Assembly: GCF_002286735.1 (NCBI RefSeq) | Contig: NZ_NRTA01000032.1 | Span: 1-51,151 of the forward strand | Reading direction: 5' to 3' | Source of the DNA: Leptolyngbya sp. BC1307 | GTDB taxonomy: Bacteria > Cyanobacteriota > Cyanobacteriia > Phormidesmidales > Phormidesmidaceae | DNA length: 51,151 nt | Part shown: one piece after another, positions 9,283-18,256 of the stretch | How the letters are laid out: each line of letters starts with the position of its first letter | Numbering within the stretch: the first letter of the stretch is position 1 | Made by a program: the position numbers and the translations under genes | The notes under the pieces: generated by a model | Told to the model about the DNA's origin: nothing | Database searches by the model: none | The model's input: the letters and a program-made list of their open reading frames with translations, nothing else

Positions 9283-10020
9283 ATGCGTTCAAAAGATCTC
9301 GATATTGGCGAGCAGGCAATTAGCCAGGCAGCTGAGGCGGGCATTAAGTCTCAGATGGATGAAGTGGAATCGCTCGATGTGGAACTTCGTACCGACCCCG
9401 GCAAGCTAGCTCGCGGCGAAGTCGATGAAGTCACTGTCGAAGGGCGCGGGCTAGTGGTGCAAAACGCGCTGCGCACTGAGCATCTGTCCCTGAAAGCTAA
9501 CTCAGTTGACATCGATATGATCAAAGCTGCCTTAGGCGACATTAAGCTAGAGCAGCCAGCCGATGCCTCCGCACGAGTGGTGCTCAAGGCTGAAGATATT
9601 CAAAAGGCGTTTAACTCCGACTACGTCAAGCAGAAGCTACGGGGCCAAAAGATAGATTTACCCTCAGGTGAACGAGTGACGACCGATGCCAGCAATGTCA
9701 GCTTTACAATCCCTGAGGCAGGCCAGATTGCTGTGGAAGCTGATGTAATGCTAATAGAGAAAGTGGAAACGCATCATGTAGCTTTTACGGCCAGGCCGCA
9801 GCTGATGGAGGGCGGTCATGTGGTGACCCTCGAAGATATTCAGTATGACGAAGCGACGAATGACATGCCTGAGCTAACGCAGTCGCTAGTAGACAGCACG
9901 CAAGACATACTAGATTTGCGCAGCTTTGAACTCAGCGGAACAACGCTACAGTTTGACGAGCTAATGGTAGAGCCCGGTCAGCTGATTATTCAGGCGCAGG
10001 CCAAGATTGAGTCTTTTTAA
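9283..10020 (+). CDS. DUF2993 (LmeA-like) protein
   Basis: A 245-residue member of the DUF2993 family, common in cyanobacteria and actinobacteria; the actinobacterial LmeA binds phospholipid and helps lipomannan elongation. Here no signal peptide is visible and the substrate is unknown. Seen: the N-terminal E-S-L-D-V-E-L-R-T-D-P-G-K-L-A-R-G-E-V-D segment, V-V-Q-N-A-L-R-T-E-H-L, a middle A-R-V-V-L-K-A-E-D-I-Q-K-A-F-N, and a C-terminal L-D-L-R-S-F-E-L-S-G-T-T-L typical of the family. It lies 75 bp behind the SpoIID-domain gene on the same strand, so an envelope role is plausible. Confidence 0.8.
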   Translation: MRSKDLDIGEQAISQAAEAGIKSQMDEVESLDVELRTDPGKLARGEVDEVTVEGRGLVVQNALRTEHLSLKANSVDIDMIKAALGDIKLEQPADASARVVLKAEDIQKAFNSDYVKQKLRGQKIDLPSGERVTTDASNVSFTIPEAGQIAVEADVMLIEKVETHHVAFTARPQLMEGGHVVTLEDIQYDEATNDMPELTQSLVDSTQDILDLRSFELSGTTLQFDELMVEPGQLIIQAQAKIESF

Positions 10021-10261
10021 CGGCTTTGTTACACCTGGGTTCTCGTGGTCACTTGTGTCGTGAGCAAAGGGGCCAACGCTATGGCACTGCGCCTGAATAA
10101 CGTCAGCTTAAAGAGGCGGTCAGCGCCAGCGAATATCCCTAGCGATCCTTAAGGTGATGCTAAGTTGAGAGGTGTCTTTGGAAAGTCGCAGTATTATGCA
10201 CTGGCGAAAGCTCTGCTCGCGGCTGAAACGTAAAGTATCACCGCACACTTTTCAGAAAACT

Positions 10262-10310
10262 GCCCTCCCGAGGGCTCAATTTTCTTTCTACAGTGTGAAA
10301 GAAAATTGAG
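10262..10310. terminator. Terminator-like double hairpin
   Basis: GCCCT/AGGGC (10262-10266 and 10271-10275, loop CCCG) is followed by TCAATTTTCTTT, a form expected of an intrinsic terminator for rightward transcription. The T-rich part is the left arm of a second, perfect 14-bp inverted repeat (10275-10288 and 10297-10310, loop of 8), so the two hairpins compete for at least one shared base. The mutual overlap could equally be a regulatory switch. Confidence 0.55.
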
Positions 10311-10311
10311 C

Positions 10312-10350
10312 TTCGGCTTGTATATTTCGGCTTGTATATATAGACAAGCC
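10312..10350. repeat. 14-bp tandem duplication merging into a hairpin
   Basis: TTCGGCTTGTATAT occurs at 10312-10325 and 10326-10339. The second copy supplies the left arm GGCTTGT (10329-10335) of an inverted repeat whose right arm ACAAGCC lies at 10344-10350. Confidence 0.85.
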
Positions 10351-10430
10351 TACGTCGATTGCTTTCGCAGTCACTTTGCCCATTGGTTGCGTCAGGCTTT
10401 TAGCCGGTATAAATGAGCAAAGCAAGGTGG

Positions 10431-10467
10431 CAGACGCTATAGTTCTTCAGACGCTATAGTTCTTCAG
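10431..10467. repeat. 17-bp perfect tandem duplication
   Basis: CAGACGCTATAGTTCTT occurs at 10431-10447 and again at 10448-10464, followed by a further CAG. It lies about 45 bp before the ndhD start, probably in the promoter or leader of that gene. Confidence 0.9.
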
Positions 10468-10511
10468 TAGCTCATCTGTACGCACATCACGCCGCAGAAT
10501 ATCACTTTGTT

Positions 10512-12113
10512 ATGGATCAATTTCCCTGGCTGTCGTTCATTATTTTCTTCCCGTTTTTAGCGGCACTGCTCATCCCCTTTATCCCCGACGAAAAAGGTCG
10601 CACCGTTCGGTGGTATGCCCTGGTTGTGGGCCTTATAGACTTTGCTGTGATCGTCTATGCCTTTGTCAACAACTACGACATCAGCAGCTCAGGGATGCAG
10701 CTCTACGAAAGCTACACCTGGGTACCTCAAATTGACCTGCGCTGGTCTGTCGGAGTCGATGGCCTTTCGATGCCGCTGGTACTGCTGACGGGCTTCATTA
10801 CCACGCTGGCGATTTTGGCCTCTTGGCCGGTGACTTTTAAGCCCAAGCTGTTTTACTTCCTGCTGCTGTCAATGTACGCCGGTCAAATTGGCGTCTTTGC
10901 CGTACAGGACATGCTGCTGTTTTTCCTGATGTGGGAACTAGAGCTGCTGCCGGTGTACCTGCTGCTCTCGATTTGGGGCGGTAAGAAAAGGCTGTACGCA
11001 GCGACTAAGTTTATTCTGTACACCGCTGGGGGATCGCTGTTTATCCTGCTGGCAGCGCTGGGAATGGCCTTTTATGGCGATACAGTTACCTTTGATATGC
11101 AGTCGCTGATGGCTAAGGAGTTCCCGCTGCGGCTTCAGCTCTTACTGTATTCAGGATTTTTGATTGCCTATGCGGTAAAGCTGCCAATTATTCCGTTTCA
11201 CACCTGGTTGCCCGACGCGCACGGTGAGGCGACAGCGCCTGTGCATATGCTGCTGGCTGGCATTCTGCTGAAGATGGGCGGCTATGCGATTATTCGGATG
11301 AATGTAGAAATGCTGCCGGATGCGCACGCGGTGGTCGCCCCGGCGCTGGTGATTTTGGGCGTGGTGAATATTATCTACGCCGCCCTGACCTCGTTTGCGC
11401 AAAACAATCTCAAGCGCAAGATTGCCTACTCGTCAATTTCACACATGGGCTTTGTGCTGATTGGTCTGGGGTCGTTTACCAACCTCGGACTTAGCGGCGC
11501 AGTGCTGCAAATGATCTCGCACGGACTGATTGGCGCGAGTTTATTCTTTCTGGTGGGCGCAACCTACGACCGCACCCATACGCTCATCCTCGATGAGATG
11601 GGCGGCGTGGGCCGTAAGATGCCGAAGATCTTCGCCATGTTTACCACCTGCTCTATGGCGTCTCTGGCGCTGCCGGGGATGAGCGGTTTTGTCGCTGAGC
11701 TGATGGTGTTTGTGGGCTTTGCCAATAGCGATGCCTATGGCTTTAACTTCAAGCTGATCGTGGTGATGCTGATGGCCGTAGGCGTGATTTTGACGCCGCT
11801 GTATTTGCTGTCGATGCTGCGCGATATCTTTTACGGGCCTGAAAATCAGGAGCTGATTGAGAATGAGGTGCTGATTGACGCGGAGCCGCGCGAAGTGTTT
11901 GTGATTGCCTGTCTGCTGATTCCGATTATTGGCTTTGGGCTATACCCCAAGGGGCTAACTCAGCTTTACGATGCGAAGACGATGCAGCTTACGGAGCGCC
12001 TGCGGACAGAAATGTTTGCGATCGCCCAAGACAAAACCCCACCGCTGCCGATTGCCACTACGCCGCTACTCAATGCGCCGCTACTCAATGCGCCGGAGCT
12101 ATCGCAACCGTAG
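10512..12113 (+). CDS. ndhD: NAD(P)H-quinone oxidoreductase chain 4 (NdhD)
   Basis: Proton-pumping membrane subunit of thylakoid NDH-1, used in respiration and cyclic electron flow. The 533-residue sequence has about 14 membrane helices and the antiporter-like core: [11 protein letters not shown] carrying the key glutamate, [23 protein letters not shown]-like loop (here [10 protein letters not shown]), and [19 protein letters not shown] with its lysine. It resembles the NdhD1-type chain of the NDH-1L complex; assignment among NdhD paralogues is inference. No ndhF is next to it. The last residues carry a repeat [10 protein letters not shown] derived from a 15-bp duplication. Confidence 0.95.
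   Translation: MDQFPWLSFIIFFPFLAALLIPFIPDEKGRTVRWYALVVGLIDFAVIVYAFVNNYDISSSGMQLYESYTWVPQIDLRWSVGVDGLSMPLVLLTGFITTLAILASWPVTFKPKLFYFLLLSMYAGQIGVFAVQDMLLFFLMWELELLPVYLLLSIWGGKKRLYAATKFILYTAGGSLFILLAALGMAFYGDTVTFDMQSLMAKEFPLRLQLLLYSGFLIAYAVKLPIIPFHTWLPDAHGEATAPVHMLLAGILLKMGGYAIIRMNVEMLPDAHAVVAPALVILGVVNIIYAALTSFAQNNLKRKIAYSSISHMGFVLIGLGSFTNLGLSGAVLQMISHGLIGASLFFLVGATYDRTHTLILDEMGGVGRKMPKIFAMFTTCSMASLALPGMSGFVAELMVFVGFANSDAYGFNFKLIVVMLMAVGVILTPLYLLSMLRDIFYGPENQELIENEVLIDAEPREVFVIACLLIPIIGFGLYPKGLTQLYDAKTMQLTERLRTEMFAIAQDKTPPLPIATTPLLNAPLLNAPELSQP
12061..12094 (+). repeat. 15-bp in-frame tandem duplication at the 3' end of ndhD
   Basis: CGCCGCTACTCAATG occurs at 12061-12075 and 12076-12090, followed by CGCC. 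It encodes P-L-L-N-A twice in the tail of NdhD and keeps the reading frame. Confidence 0.9.
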
Positions 12114-12168
12114 ACTTCTGCTAAGGCAGACGCTGCGCGTTACGTTTGCGCATGCCCGTAGGGCTTTA

Positions 12169-12213
12169 CGACTGCGCCCAGCCTACGAGAATACCGAAGG
12201 CTGAGCGCAGTCG
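12169..12213. repeat. REP-like palindrome
   Basis: The arm 12169-12184 (CG-ACTGCGCCCAGCCT) pairs with 12198-12213 (AGGCTGAGCGCAGT-CG) with one mismatch in 16 and a 13-base loop. The core ACTGCGC..GCGCAGT with flanking CGAAG resembles repetitive extragenic palindromes that I know from many bacterial genomes. It lies between ndhD and ftsW and may also act as the ndhD terminator. Confidence 0.65.
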
Positions 12214-12260
12214 AAGCTTGACAGACAATCCCCTGATCTCCTATAGCTCTAAGAACGTTT

Positions 12261-13550
12261 TTGCTTTGGGCTACTTCCTTGACACTTACTCGTGCTAGTG
12301 GCATCATCCGATTTTTTTCAGTGCAAAGCTGGGCCTTAGAAGCCAGGCTGCTGCGCTGGATGACGCTGCTGTGGCTATCGGTCGGCATGGTGGTCTTGTT
12401 TTCTGCTTCCTACCCGGTTGCTGAAGCTGATTTTAACGACGGGGCGCGGTACTTTAAGGCTCAGCTGATCTGGGTGATTTTGGGGCTGCTGATCTCCCGG
12501 TGGATTACCCGTCATCCGCTGCGCCAGATCATGCGGCTCTCGGGCTTCTTTTTGCTGGTGTGCATGCTGATGGTGGCGGCTACCCATATTCCGGGCGTGG
12601 GGATTTCGGTAAACGGGGCGACCCGCTGGCTGCCGCTTGGGCCTTTCTTAATTCAGCCCTCGGAGCTGATGAAGCCGTTTTTGGTGATGCACAGCGCTCA
12701 GCTGTTCGGCAAATGGCATCAGCTGACAAACCGCACTAGGCTGATTTGGTTGGGTATCTTTGCAGGCGGGCTGATGCTGATTTTGGCTCAGCCTAATCTC
12801 AGTACGACGGCGGTTTGCGGCATCGCGATCTGGCTGATTGCGATGGCTGCTGGCATTCCCTACCGGCAGCTGCTGATTACGGCGTCTACCGGTCTGCTGG
12901 CGGCGGTGATTAGCGTCAGTATTAAGTCTTATCAGCGCGATCGCATCACCTCTTTTCTCAATCCCTGGGCAGACCCCAGTGAAAACGGCTATCAGCTCAT
13001 TCAAAGTCTGCTGGCGATTGGCTCCGGCGGCGCAGGCGGCACCGGCTATGGGCTTTCTGCCCAAAAAATTTACTTTTTGCCAATTCAGTACACCGACTTT
13101 ATTTTTTCGGTCTTTGCAGAAGAGTTTGGCTTTATTGGCTGCATTATGCTGCTGCTGTTCTTGGCGGTGTACAGTACGGTAGCGCTGATGGTGGCGATTC
13201 AGGCGAAAAAGCCGGTTCATCGGCTGGTTGCAACCGGTTGCATGGTTCTACTCGTCGGCCAGTCACTGATCCATATTGGTGTGGCTGCCGGCACGTTACC
13301 CACAACCGGATTACCTTTACCGCTCTTCAGCTATGGCGGCAGCTCCATGATTGCCAGCTTGATCACCGCTGGTGTGCTGATCCGCGTCGCTAGAGAATCG
13401 CGAGATGCCGATGTTCTTTCTTTGCCGCGATCAGCGCCTGATCTTGCCCCACAAGCTAGCGCCAAAGGCAGCCCCGTTGCCGTCCTGCCAACCGCCAAAA
13501 ATCGCCCGCGCCCCGTTCGTTCGCTCCGCCGTCGGCCTGATCGTCAGTAG
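12261..13550 (+). CDS. ftsW: FtsW/RodA/SpoVE family septal glycan polymerase
   Basis: A SEDS-family polytopic protein, known to polymerise peptidoglycan glycan strands from lipid II at the division site. Seen: about 10 membrane helices, NGATRWLPLGPFLIQPSEL, G-Y-Q-L-I-Q-S-L-L-A-I-G-S-G-G, FIFSVFAEEFGFIG and LPTTGLPLPLFSYGGSSM, all SEDS signatures and typical of FtsW. The start is TTG (12261); a second TTG at 12279 is possible, and no ATG precedes the conserved WALEARLLRW segment. The last 40 residues are basic and Pro-rich. ccdA and ccs1 follow at 51 and 21 bp. Confidence 0.9.
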   Translation: MLWATSLTLTRASGIIRFFSVQSWALEARLLRWMTLLWLSVGMVVLFSASYPVAEADFNDGARYFKAQLIWVILGLLISRWITRHPLRQIMRLSGFFLLVCMLMVAATHIPGVGISVNGATRWLPLGPFLIQPSELMKPFLVMHSAQLFGKWHQLTNRTRLIWLGIFAGGLMLILAQPNLSTTAVCGIAIWLIAMAAGIPYRQLLITASTGLLAAVISVSIKSYQRDRITSFLNPWADPSENGYQLIQSLLAIGSGGAGGTGYGLSAQKIYFLPIQYTDFIFSVFAEEFGFIGCIMLLLFLAVYSTVALMVAIQAKKPVHRLVATGCMVLLVGQSLIHIGVAAGTLPTTGLPLPLFSYGGSSMIASLITAGVLIRVARESRDADVLSLPRSAPDLAPQASAKGSPVAVLPTAKNRPRPVRSLRRRPDRQ

Positions 13551-13601
13551 CGGCGACTCGATTCGATACAATTAGGAAAACAGCTCGATTAGATCATTCC
13601 T

Positions 13602-14342
13602 ATGGGCGAACGCCTGCAACTCTTTCTCTATCACCTCAGCCAGTCTGCTAACGGCTGGGTAGAAGGACAGCTCGGTCATCTCTCGATTGCCAGTATCGGC
13701 ATTATTGCAGTAGCCGGACTGCTGACGAGCCTGACCCCCTGCATGCTGTCAATGCTGCCGATTACCGTTGGCTATATGGGCAGCTACGAGCTAGAAAATC
13801 GCTGGCAGGCCGTAGGCCAGTCAGTCTGGTTTGCGGTGGGGCTGGCAACGACGCTAGCAGGCTTAGGATTAGCCGCCAGCAGCCTGGGCTGGGTCTATGG
13901 TCAAATCGGCATCGGACTCCCCATTATTGTCAGTGCGATCGCTATCCTCATGGGCCTAAACCTGCTAGAAGCCCTCCCGCTGCCGCCCTTACCTTCTTTT
14001 AATGGCACCGGATTCTTAAAAAAGAATCTGCCGCGATCCGCTAAGTCTTACCTGCTCGGATTGACCTTTGGGCTAGTCGCTTCACCCTGCAGCACGCCCG
14101 TTCTGGCCACTTTACTGGCCTGGGTAGGCAAAGCAGGCGATCCGATTCTGGGCGCTTCGCTGCTGCTGGCCTATACCGTCGGCTATGTAGCCCCGCTGAT
14201 GCTGGCGGGTATCTTCACTGCCTCGATTAAACGCCTTTTAGAGCTGCGCCGCTGGTCGGGTTGGATTACGCCTGCGAGCGGTGTGCTGCTGGTCGGCTTC
14301 GGTCTCTTCTCATTAGTTACCCGACTGCTGCCCATTGTCTGA
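13602..14342 (+). CDS. ccdA: Cytochrome c biogenesis protein CcdA
   Basis: A six-helix membrane protein that carries reducing power from cytoplasmic thioredoxin to the lumen or periplasm, keeping apocytochrome c haem-site cysteines reduced (System II). The two redox cysteines are present in their helix-breaking contexts: C47 in SLTPCMLSMLPIT and C163 in VASPCSTPVLATLL. The length of 246 residues is normal. It is followed 21 bp later by ccs1, its functional partner. Confidence 0.93.
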   Translation: MGERLQLFLYHLSQSANGWVEGQLGHLSIASIGIIAVAGLLTSLTPCMLSMLPITVGYMGSYELENRWQAVGQSVWFAVGLATTLAGLGLAASSLGWVYGQIGIGLPIIVSAIAILMGLNLLEALPLPPLPSFNGTGFLKKNLPRSAKSYLLGLTFGLVASPCSTPVLATLLAWVGKAGDPILGASLLLAYTVGYVAPLMLAGIFTASIKRLLELRRWSGWITPASGVLLVGFGLFSLVTRLLPIV

Positions 14343-14363
14343 CCTCTCTCCCCTATTGCCTGC

Positions 14364-15755
14364 ATGAATAGCGCCGTTACTGCTATAAAACGATACTTTC
14401 GTAAAGATCTGCTGCCGCTACTGGCCGACCTGCGGCTGGCTATTGGGCTGCTGCTGGCGATCGCTCTCTTCAGCATCAGTGGCACCGTCATCGAGCAGGG
14501 ACAGGGGCTAGCCTTTTACCAGGAAAACTATCCCGAAGATCCGGCCCTATTTGGTTTTCTCACCTGGAAATTCATTCTCACGGTCGGGCTCAACCAGGTC
14601 TATAGCACCTGGTGGTTTCTATCTATTTTGATTTTGTTTGGGGCTAGCCTGACGGCATGTACCTTTACCCGGCAAATTATTGCCCTGCGGTGGTTTTCGC
14701 GCACCTGGAATTTTTACAGCCAGCCGCGACAGTTTGGCAAAATGGCGCTGAGTACGGAGATCGCGGGCGGATCTTTGAGCGAGCTGAAGACGGGGCTGGG
14801 CGATCGCCGCTACAAACTCTACGAAAAAACAGACGACTCTGGTGAGATGCTCTACGCTCACAAAGGGCTAGTCGGGCGCATCGGCCCGATTGTCGTCCAT
14901 GCCAGTATGCTGCTCATTCTCGGTGGCGCAATTCTAGGCGCGATGACCGGCTTTTATGCTCAAGAGATGGTTCCTAGCGGCCAAACCTTCAAAATTCAAA
15001 ATATCTTTGAGGCTGGGCCCTGGTCAGCTAGTCAGATTCCTAAAGACTGGTCAGTCCACGTCAACCGCTTTTGGATTGACTATTCGCCGGAGGGCCGGGT
15101 CGATCAGTTCTACTCCGATCTTTCGGTGCTGGATGACAGCGGCACCGAAGTGAAACGCAAAACCATCTGGGTAAATCAGCCTCTGCGCTACAAAAATGTC
15201 ACTCTCTACCAGGCCGACTGGTCGGTAGCCGCCGTCAAAGTGCGCATGAACAATAGCCCGATCTTTAACTTGCCCATGGCCGAACTCAAGACGGACAGCG
15301 GCAGGGTATGGGGCACCTGGGTACCCACTAAGCCAGATATGAGTGAGGGCGTTTCGCTAGTCGCACAAGATTTGCAGGGCACGCTGCTGGTATACGACAT
15401 GACCGGCCAGCTGGTTTCTACCGTCCGCGCCGGCGGCTCTACTCAGGTCAACGGCATCACGCTCTTTGTCGATGACATCATCGGCAGCACTGGCCTACAA
15501 ATTAAAGCCGATCCTGGCATCCCAGTCGTGTATTTAGGCTTTGGCTTGCTGATGTTAGGGGTGATGATGAGCTATGTCTCTCACTCTCAAATATGGGCGT
15601 TACAAACCGCTGACACACTCTACATCGGGGGCCGCACTAACCGCGCCCAAGTGACCTTTGAGCGTGAACTGCTGAAACTACTAGACCGGCTCACAGAAAA
15701 CCTCCCAGATACCGATACCGCTACAGAGGTTTTGGTCACTACCGGATCGAAATAG
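14364..15755 (+). CDS. ccs1: Cytochrome c biogenesis protein Ccs1/ResB
   Basis: Membrane component of the System II cytochrome c synthase, working with CcsA to deliver haem to apocytochromes on the lumenal side. The 463 residues start with [26 protein letters not shown], the family opening, followed by [18 protein letters not shown], then [21 protein letters not shown] with the conserved histidine, a large soluble loop, and a last helix [18 protein letters not shown]. ccsA itself is not in the window. The neighbours and spacing indicate an operon with ccdA, possibly including ftsW. Confidence 0.93.
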   Translation: MNSAVTAIKRYFRKDLLPLLADLRLAIGLLLAIALFSISGTVIEQGQGLAFYQENYPEDPALFGFLTWKFILTVGLNQVYSTWWFLSILILFGASLTACTFTRQIIALRWFSRTWNFYSQPRQFGKMALSTEIAGGSLSELKTGLGDRRYKLYEKTDDSGEMLYAHKGLVGRIGPIVVHASMLLILGGAILGAMTGFYAQEMVPSGQTFKIQNIFEAGPWSASQIPKDWSVHVNRFWIDYSPEGRVDQFYSDLSVLDDSGTEVKRKTIWVNQPLRYKNVTLYQADWSVAAVKVRMNNSPIFNLPMAELKTDSGRVWGTWVPTKPDMSEGVSLVAQDLQGTLLVYDMTGQLVSTVRAGGSTQVNGITLFVDDIIGSTGLQIKADPGIPVVYLGFGLLMLGVMMSYVSHSQIWALQTADTLYIGGRTNRAQVTFERELLKLLDRLTENLPDTDTATEVLVTTGSK

Positions 15756-15879
15756 CGAGTTGTGCTGCGATCGCTATACGCTGCCACTCGCGCCCTCCTC
15801 ATCGAACCCTGAGATTTCTATCAGCGTCTTCTAATCCTGGTCAGGTACCGTCAAAATAGCGCGTTCACTCAGGCTGTTC

Positions 15880-17280
15880 ATGAAATCTGCTATCAATCCT
15901 AATTCCATCCAGTTCAGGCTCACTATTGGTATGGTTCTGGTTTCTATTTTAGGCATTGGCAGTCTCACCGGATGGATCAACTGGCGGATGCGACAGCTTT
16001 TAGTCGAGAGCCACAAAGACAATGCGCTGATGATTGCTAGTAGGCTAGGTCAGGATGTCGATCTCTACGGCGAGACCATGCCAATCAGTCAAGCGATGGC
16101 GATGGCGATTGACTACCGCAAACAGCCTGACGTGGCGATTTGGGTAACTTCGCCTCAGGGCGAGATTTTGGCTCAGTCAGACACACTCTCGATGGGTTCC
16201 TGGCAAATTAATGGCTTTGCGCAGGCGCTGCTAGAGCAGGTCAGTGGCAAGCTGGGCTTAGAGGTGATCCGGCTTCAGGGTCGCCATCTGGTGACTTGCT
16301 CTAGCCCCTTAGAAGTAAATGGTCAAGTAATGGGCGAACTGTATGTGGTAGACGATATCACCGAAGATCAAGAGACGCTGTCGCGCATTACCCGAACTCT
16401 GGCCTTCTCTAGCCTGTTAGCGATTGGGGTAGGCGCGATCGCCACAGCCTTCTACACTCGCCAGTCGCTGGCTCCCATTCGTAAAATGAATCGCCTGGCC
16501 GCTAATGTTTCTACCGATAATCTGGCTAGTACGCGGCTAGAATTTGACCGGGCCCCGACAGAAGTGCAAGAGCTAGCCCAAGCCTGCAATATGATGATCT
16601 CCCGCCTGTCTGCCGCCTGGGACCAGCAGCGCCGGTTCGTCAGCGATGTCTCTCACGAGCTGCGTACGCCGCTTACCCTGGTTCATGGCTATTTGCAGAG
16701 CACGCTGCGCCGTTGCAACAACCTCAGCAGTCCCCAGCGAGAAGGGTTAGAAATTGCAGCAGCCGAAGCCGATAGAACCATTCGCCTGCTGCAAGATCTG
16801 CTGGATTTGGCCCGGGCTGACGGTGGGCATTTGCGGTTTCAAATTGAGCGGCAGCCTTTAGAAGCAGTGGTGCAAGAAGTGCTGGAGATGGGTCAGTATG
16901 TGAGCGATCGCATTCACGCCGATCTAGAGCCGGTTGAGGCCCGGGTTGATCGCCATCGACTCAAGCAGGTGCTGATCAATTTAATGGACAACGCGATGAA
17001 GTATTCCAATGACAACGAGCCAATTCGGGTAGGGCTTAAGAAGATAGGCGATCGCGCCTACATAGAAGTGAGCGATCACGGCCGGGGTATCCCCCTGGCG
17101 GATTTGACCAAAATATTTGATCCCTTCTACCGGGTAGATGAAGATCGGTCGCGGGCGACTGGCGGTACCGGACTGGGCTTATCAATTGTTAAAACTCTAG
17201 TCGAAGGGATGAACGGTACGCTGAAGGTGCAATCTAAACTCGGAGAAGGCAGCGTATTCACAGTTAGTTTGCCAATTTAA
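15880..17280 (+). CDS. HAMP-containing sensor histidine kinase
   Basis: A 466-residue transmembrane sensor. Helix 1 is at about 11-31, an extracytoplasmic sensor segment of about 145 residues follows, then helix 2 at about 176-196, a HAMP linker, the HisKA box S-D-V-S-H-E-L-R-T-P-L with the phosphorylated histidine, and an HATPase domain with N box NLMDNAMKYS, G1 DHGRGI and G2 GGTGLGLSIV. All catalytic motifs are intact. The signal is unknown. A response regulator follows 59 bp downstream and is almost certainly its partner. I do not assign a Hik name. Confidence 0.92.
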   Translation: MKSAINPNSIQFRLTIGMVLVSILGIGSLTGWINWRMRQLLVESHKDNALMIASRLGQDVDLYGETMPISQAMAMAIDYRKQPDVAIWVTSPQGEILAQSDTLSMGSWQINGFAQALLEQVSGKLGLEVIRLQGRHLVTCSSPLEVNGQVMGELYVVDDITEDQETLSRITRTLAFSSLLAIGVGAIATAFYTRQSLAPIRKMNRLAANVSTDNLASTRLEFDRAPTEVQELAQACNMMISRLSAAWDQQRRFVSDVSHELRTPLTLVHGYLQSTLRRCNNLSSPQREGLEIAAAEADRTIRLLQDLLDLARADGGHLRFQIERQPLEAVVQEVLEMGQYVSDRIHADLEPVEARVDRHRLKQVLINLMDNAMKYSNDNEPIRVGLKKIGDRAYIEVSDHGRGIPLADLTKIFDPFYRVDEDRSRATGGTGLGLSIVKTLVEGMNGTLKVQSKLGEGSVFTVSLPI

Positions 17281-17285
17281 ACACA

Positions 17286-17304
17286 GACCGATCATAATTC
17301 GGTC
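17286..17304. promoter_or_regulatory. Small inverted repeat between kinase and regulator genes
   Basis: GACCGA (17286-17291) and TCGGTC (17299-17304) form a 6-bp stem with a 7-base loop in the spacer between the two genes. It could be an operator or a stem that sets the ratio of the two products. Confidence 0.35.
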
Positions 17305-17339
17305 ATTAATATCTATCAGTTAATAAGGAGGCTTTGCTG

Positions 17340-18023
17340 ATGTCTAGCGGAGGAGCGCGCATTTTAGTCGTAGAAGACGAAGAAAAGCTGGCTAAATTTG
17401 TGCAGCTAGAGCTGGGCTACGAAGGCTATGAAGTAACTGTCGCTAACGATGGGCTCAGCGGGCTGATGGCTGCTCGGGACAGTGAACCCGATTTGGTACT
17501 GCTCGATTGGATGATGCCGGGCATGAGCGGAGTAGAAGTCTGCCGCCGACTGCGCTCTACGGGGGCAACGATGCCGGTAATTTTACTCACCGCTAAAGAC
17601 GGCATTGAAGATCGGGTCGCCGGGCTCGATGCCGGAGCCGATGACTATGTCGTCAAACCCTTTAGCATTGAAGAGCTGCTGGCACGGGTGCGGGCTCACC
17701 TGCGGCGCAATCAGTCAGACGACCCAGATGCCTTTCAGTTTGCCGATTTGAGCTTGAGCCGCAAAACTCGTGAAGTAAAGCGGGGCGATCGCCCCATCGA
17801 ACTCACCGCCAAAGAATTTGACCTGCTGGACTATTTGATCTCGCATCCCAAGCAGGTGTTGACGCGTGATCGCATCCTCGAAGAAGTCTGGGGCTACGAC
17901 TTTATGGGCGATTCCAACATTATCGAAGTCTACATTCGCTACCTGCGCCTGAAGCTAGAAGCCGAAGACGAAAGCCGCCTGATTCAAACCGTGCGCGGCG
18001 TGGGCTATGTGATGCGGAGTTAG
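17340..18023 (+). CDS. OmpR/PhoB-family response regulator
   Basis: A two-domain transcription factor. The receiver has acidic pocket E-D-E, phospho-acceptor aspartate in L-V-L-L-D-W-M-M-P-G, T in LLTAKDG and K in VVKPFS. The C-terminal winged helix has the OmpR pattern ELTAKEFDLLDYL, RDRILEEVWGYDF and IEVYIRYLRLKLE. The ATG at 17340 is preferred over an upstream in-frame TTG at 17334 because AAGGAGG ends 8 bases before the ATG. It is paired with the histidine kinase just upstream. The target genes cannot be read from this window. Confidence 0.93.
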   Translation: MSSGGARILVVEDEEKLAKFVQLELGYEGYEVTVANDGLSGLMAARDSEPDLVLLDWMMPGMSGVEVCRRLRSTGATMPVILLTAKDGIEDRVAGLDAGADDYVVKPFSIEELLARVRAHLRRNQSDDPDAFQFADLSLSRKTREVKRGDRPIELTAKEFDLLDYLISHPKQVLTRDRILEEVWGYDFMGDSNIIEVYIRYLRLKLEAEDESRLIQTVRGVGYVMRS

Positions 18024-18256
18024 CACTAGGCTTCTACTGTTCGCCATGGGCGGCCTCAATATTCGGGCTGTTGCTAGGTCAAATCGACTCAGCTTCAGCG
18101 CAGGATGGCTCTCAATACAGCGTTGGCAAGCAATTGATATTTTCCGGTCAGGCGACAAAGGCTGATCCCGTTCTGGCACGTTGCCGTAATATATGACGTA
18201 AGTTGGCCCGTTGTGCTGACTGATGCTGGCCTGATTTACGCCGAGGATATTTTTCG

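Larger units (their letters stand above)
10021..10511. other. Hairpin-rich intergenic region upstream of ndhD
   Basis: No gene is supported in these 491 bases. It is dense in structure: a GC hairpin followed by T-rich sequence at 10262-10288, a perfect 14-bp inverted repeat at 10275-10310, a 14-bp tandem duplication at 10312-10339, a 7-bp-stem hairpin at 10329-10350 and a 17-bp tandem duplication at 10431-10464. The long leader and hairpins could belong to a small RNA or to ndhD 5' control, but no known RNA family was recognised. Confidence 0.6.

Noticed and set aside
10021-10511. Known small RNA (Yfr1, 6S, SRP or tmRNA)
   Set aside because: None of the conserved sequence blocks of these RNAs that I can recall is present, so only structure is reported.
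12648-13220. 190-codon minus-strand open frame inside ftsW
   Set aside because: It is the shadow of a clear membrane-protein gene; the residues are Gln/Arg/Asn-rich as expected for the reverse of hydrophobic codons.
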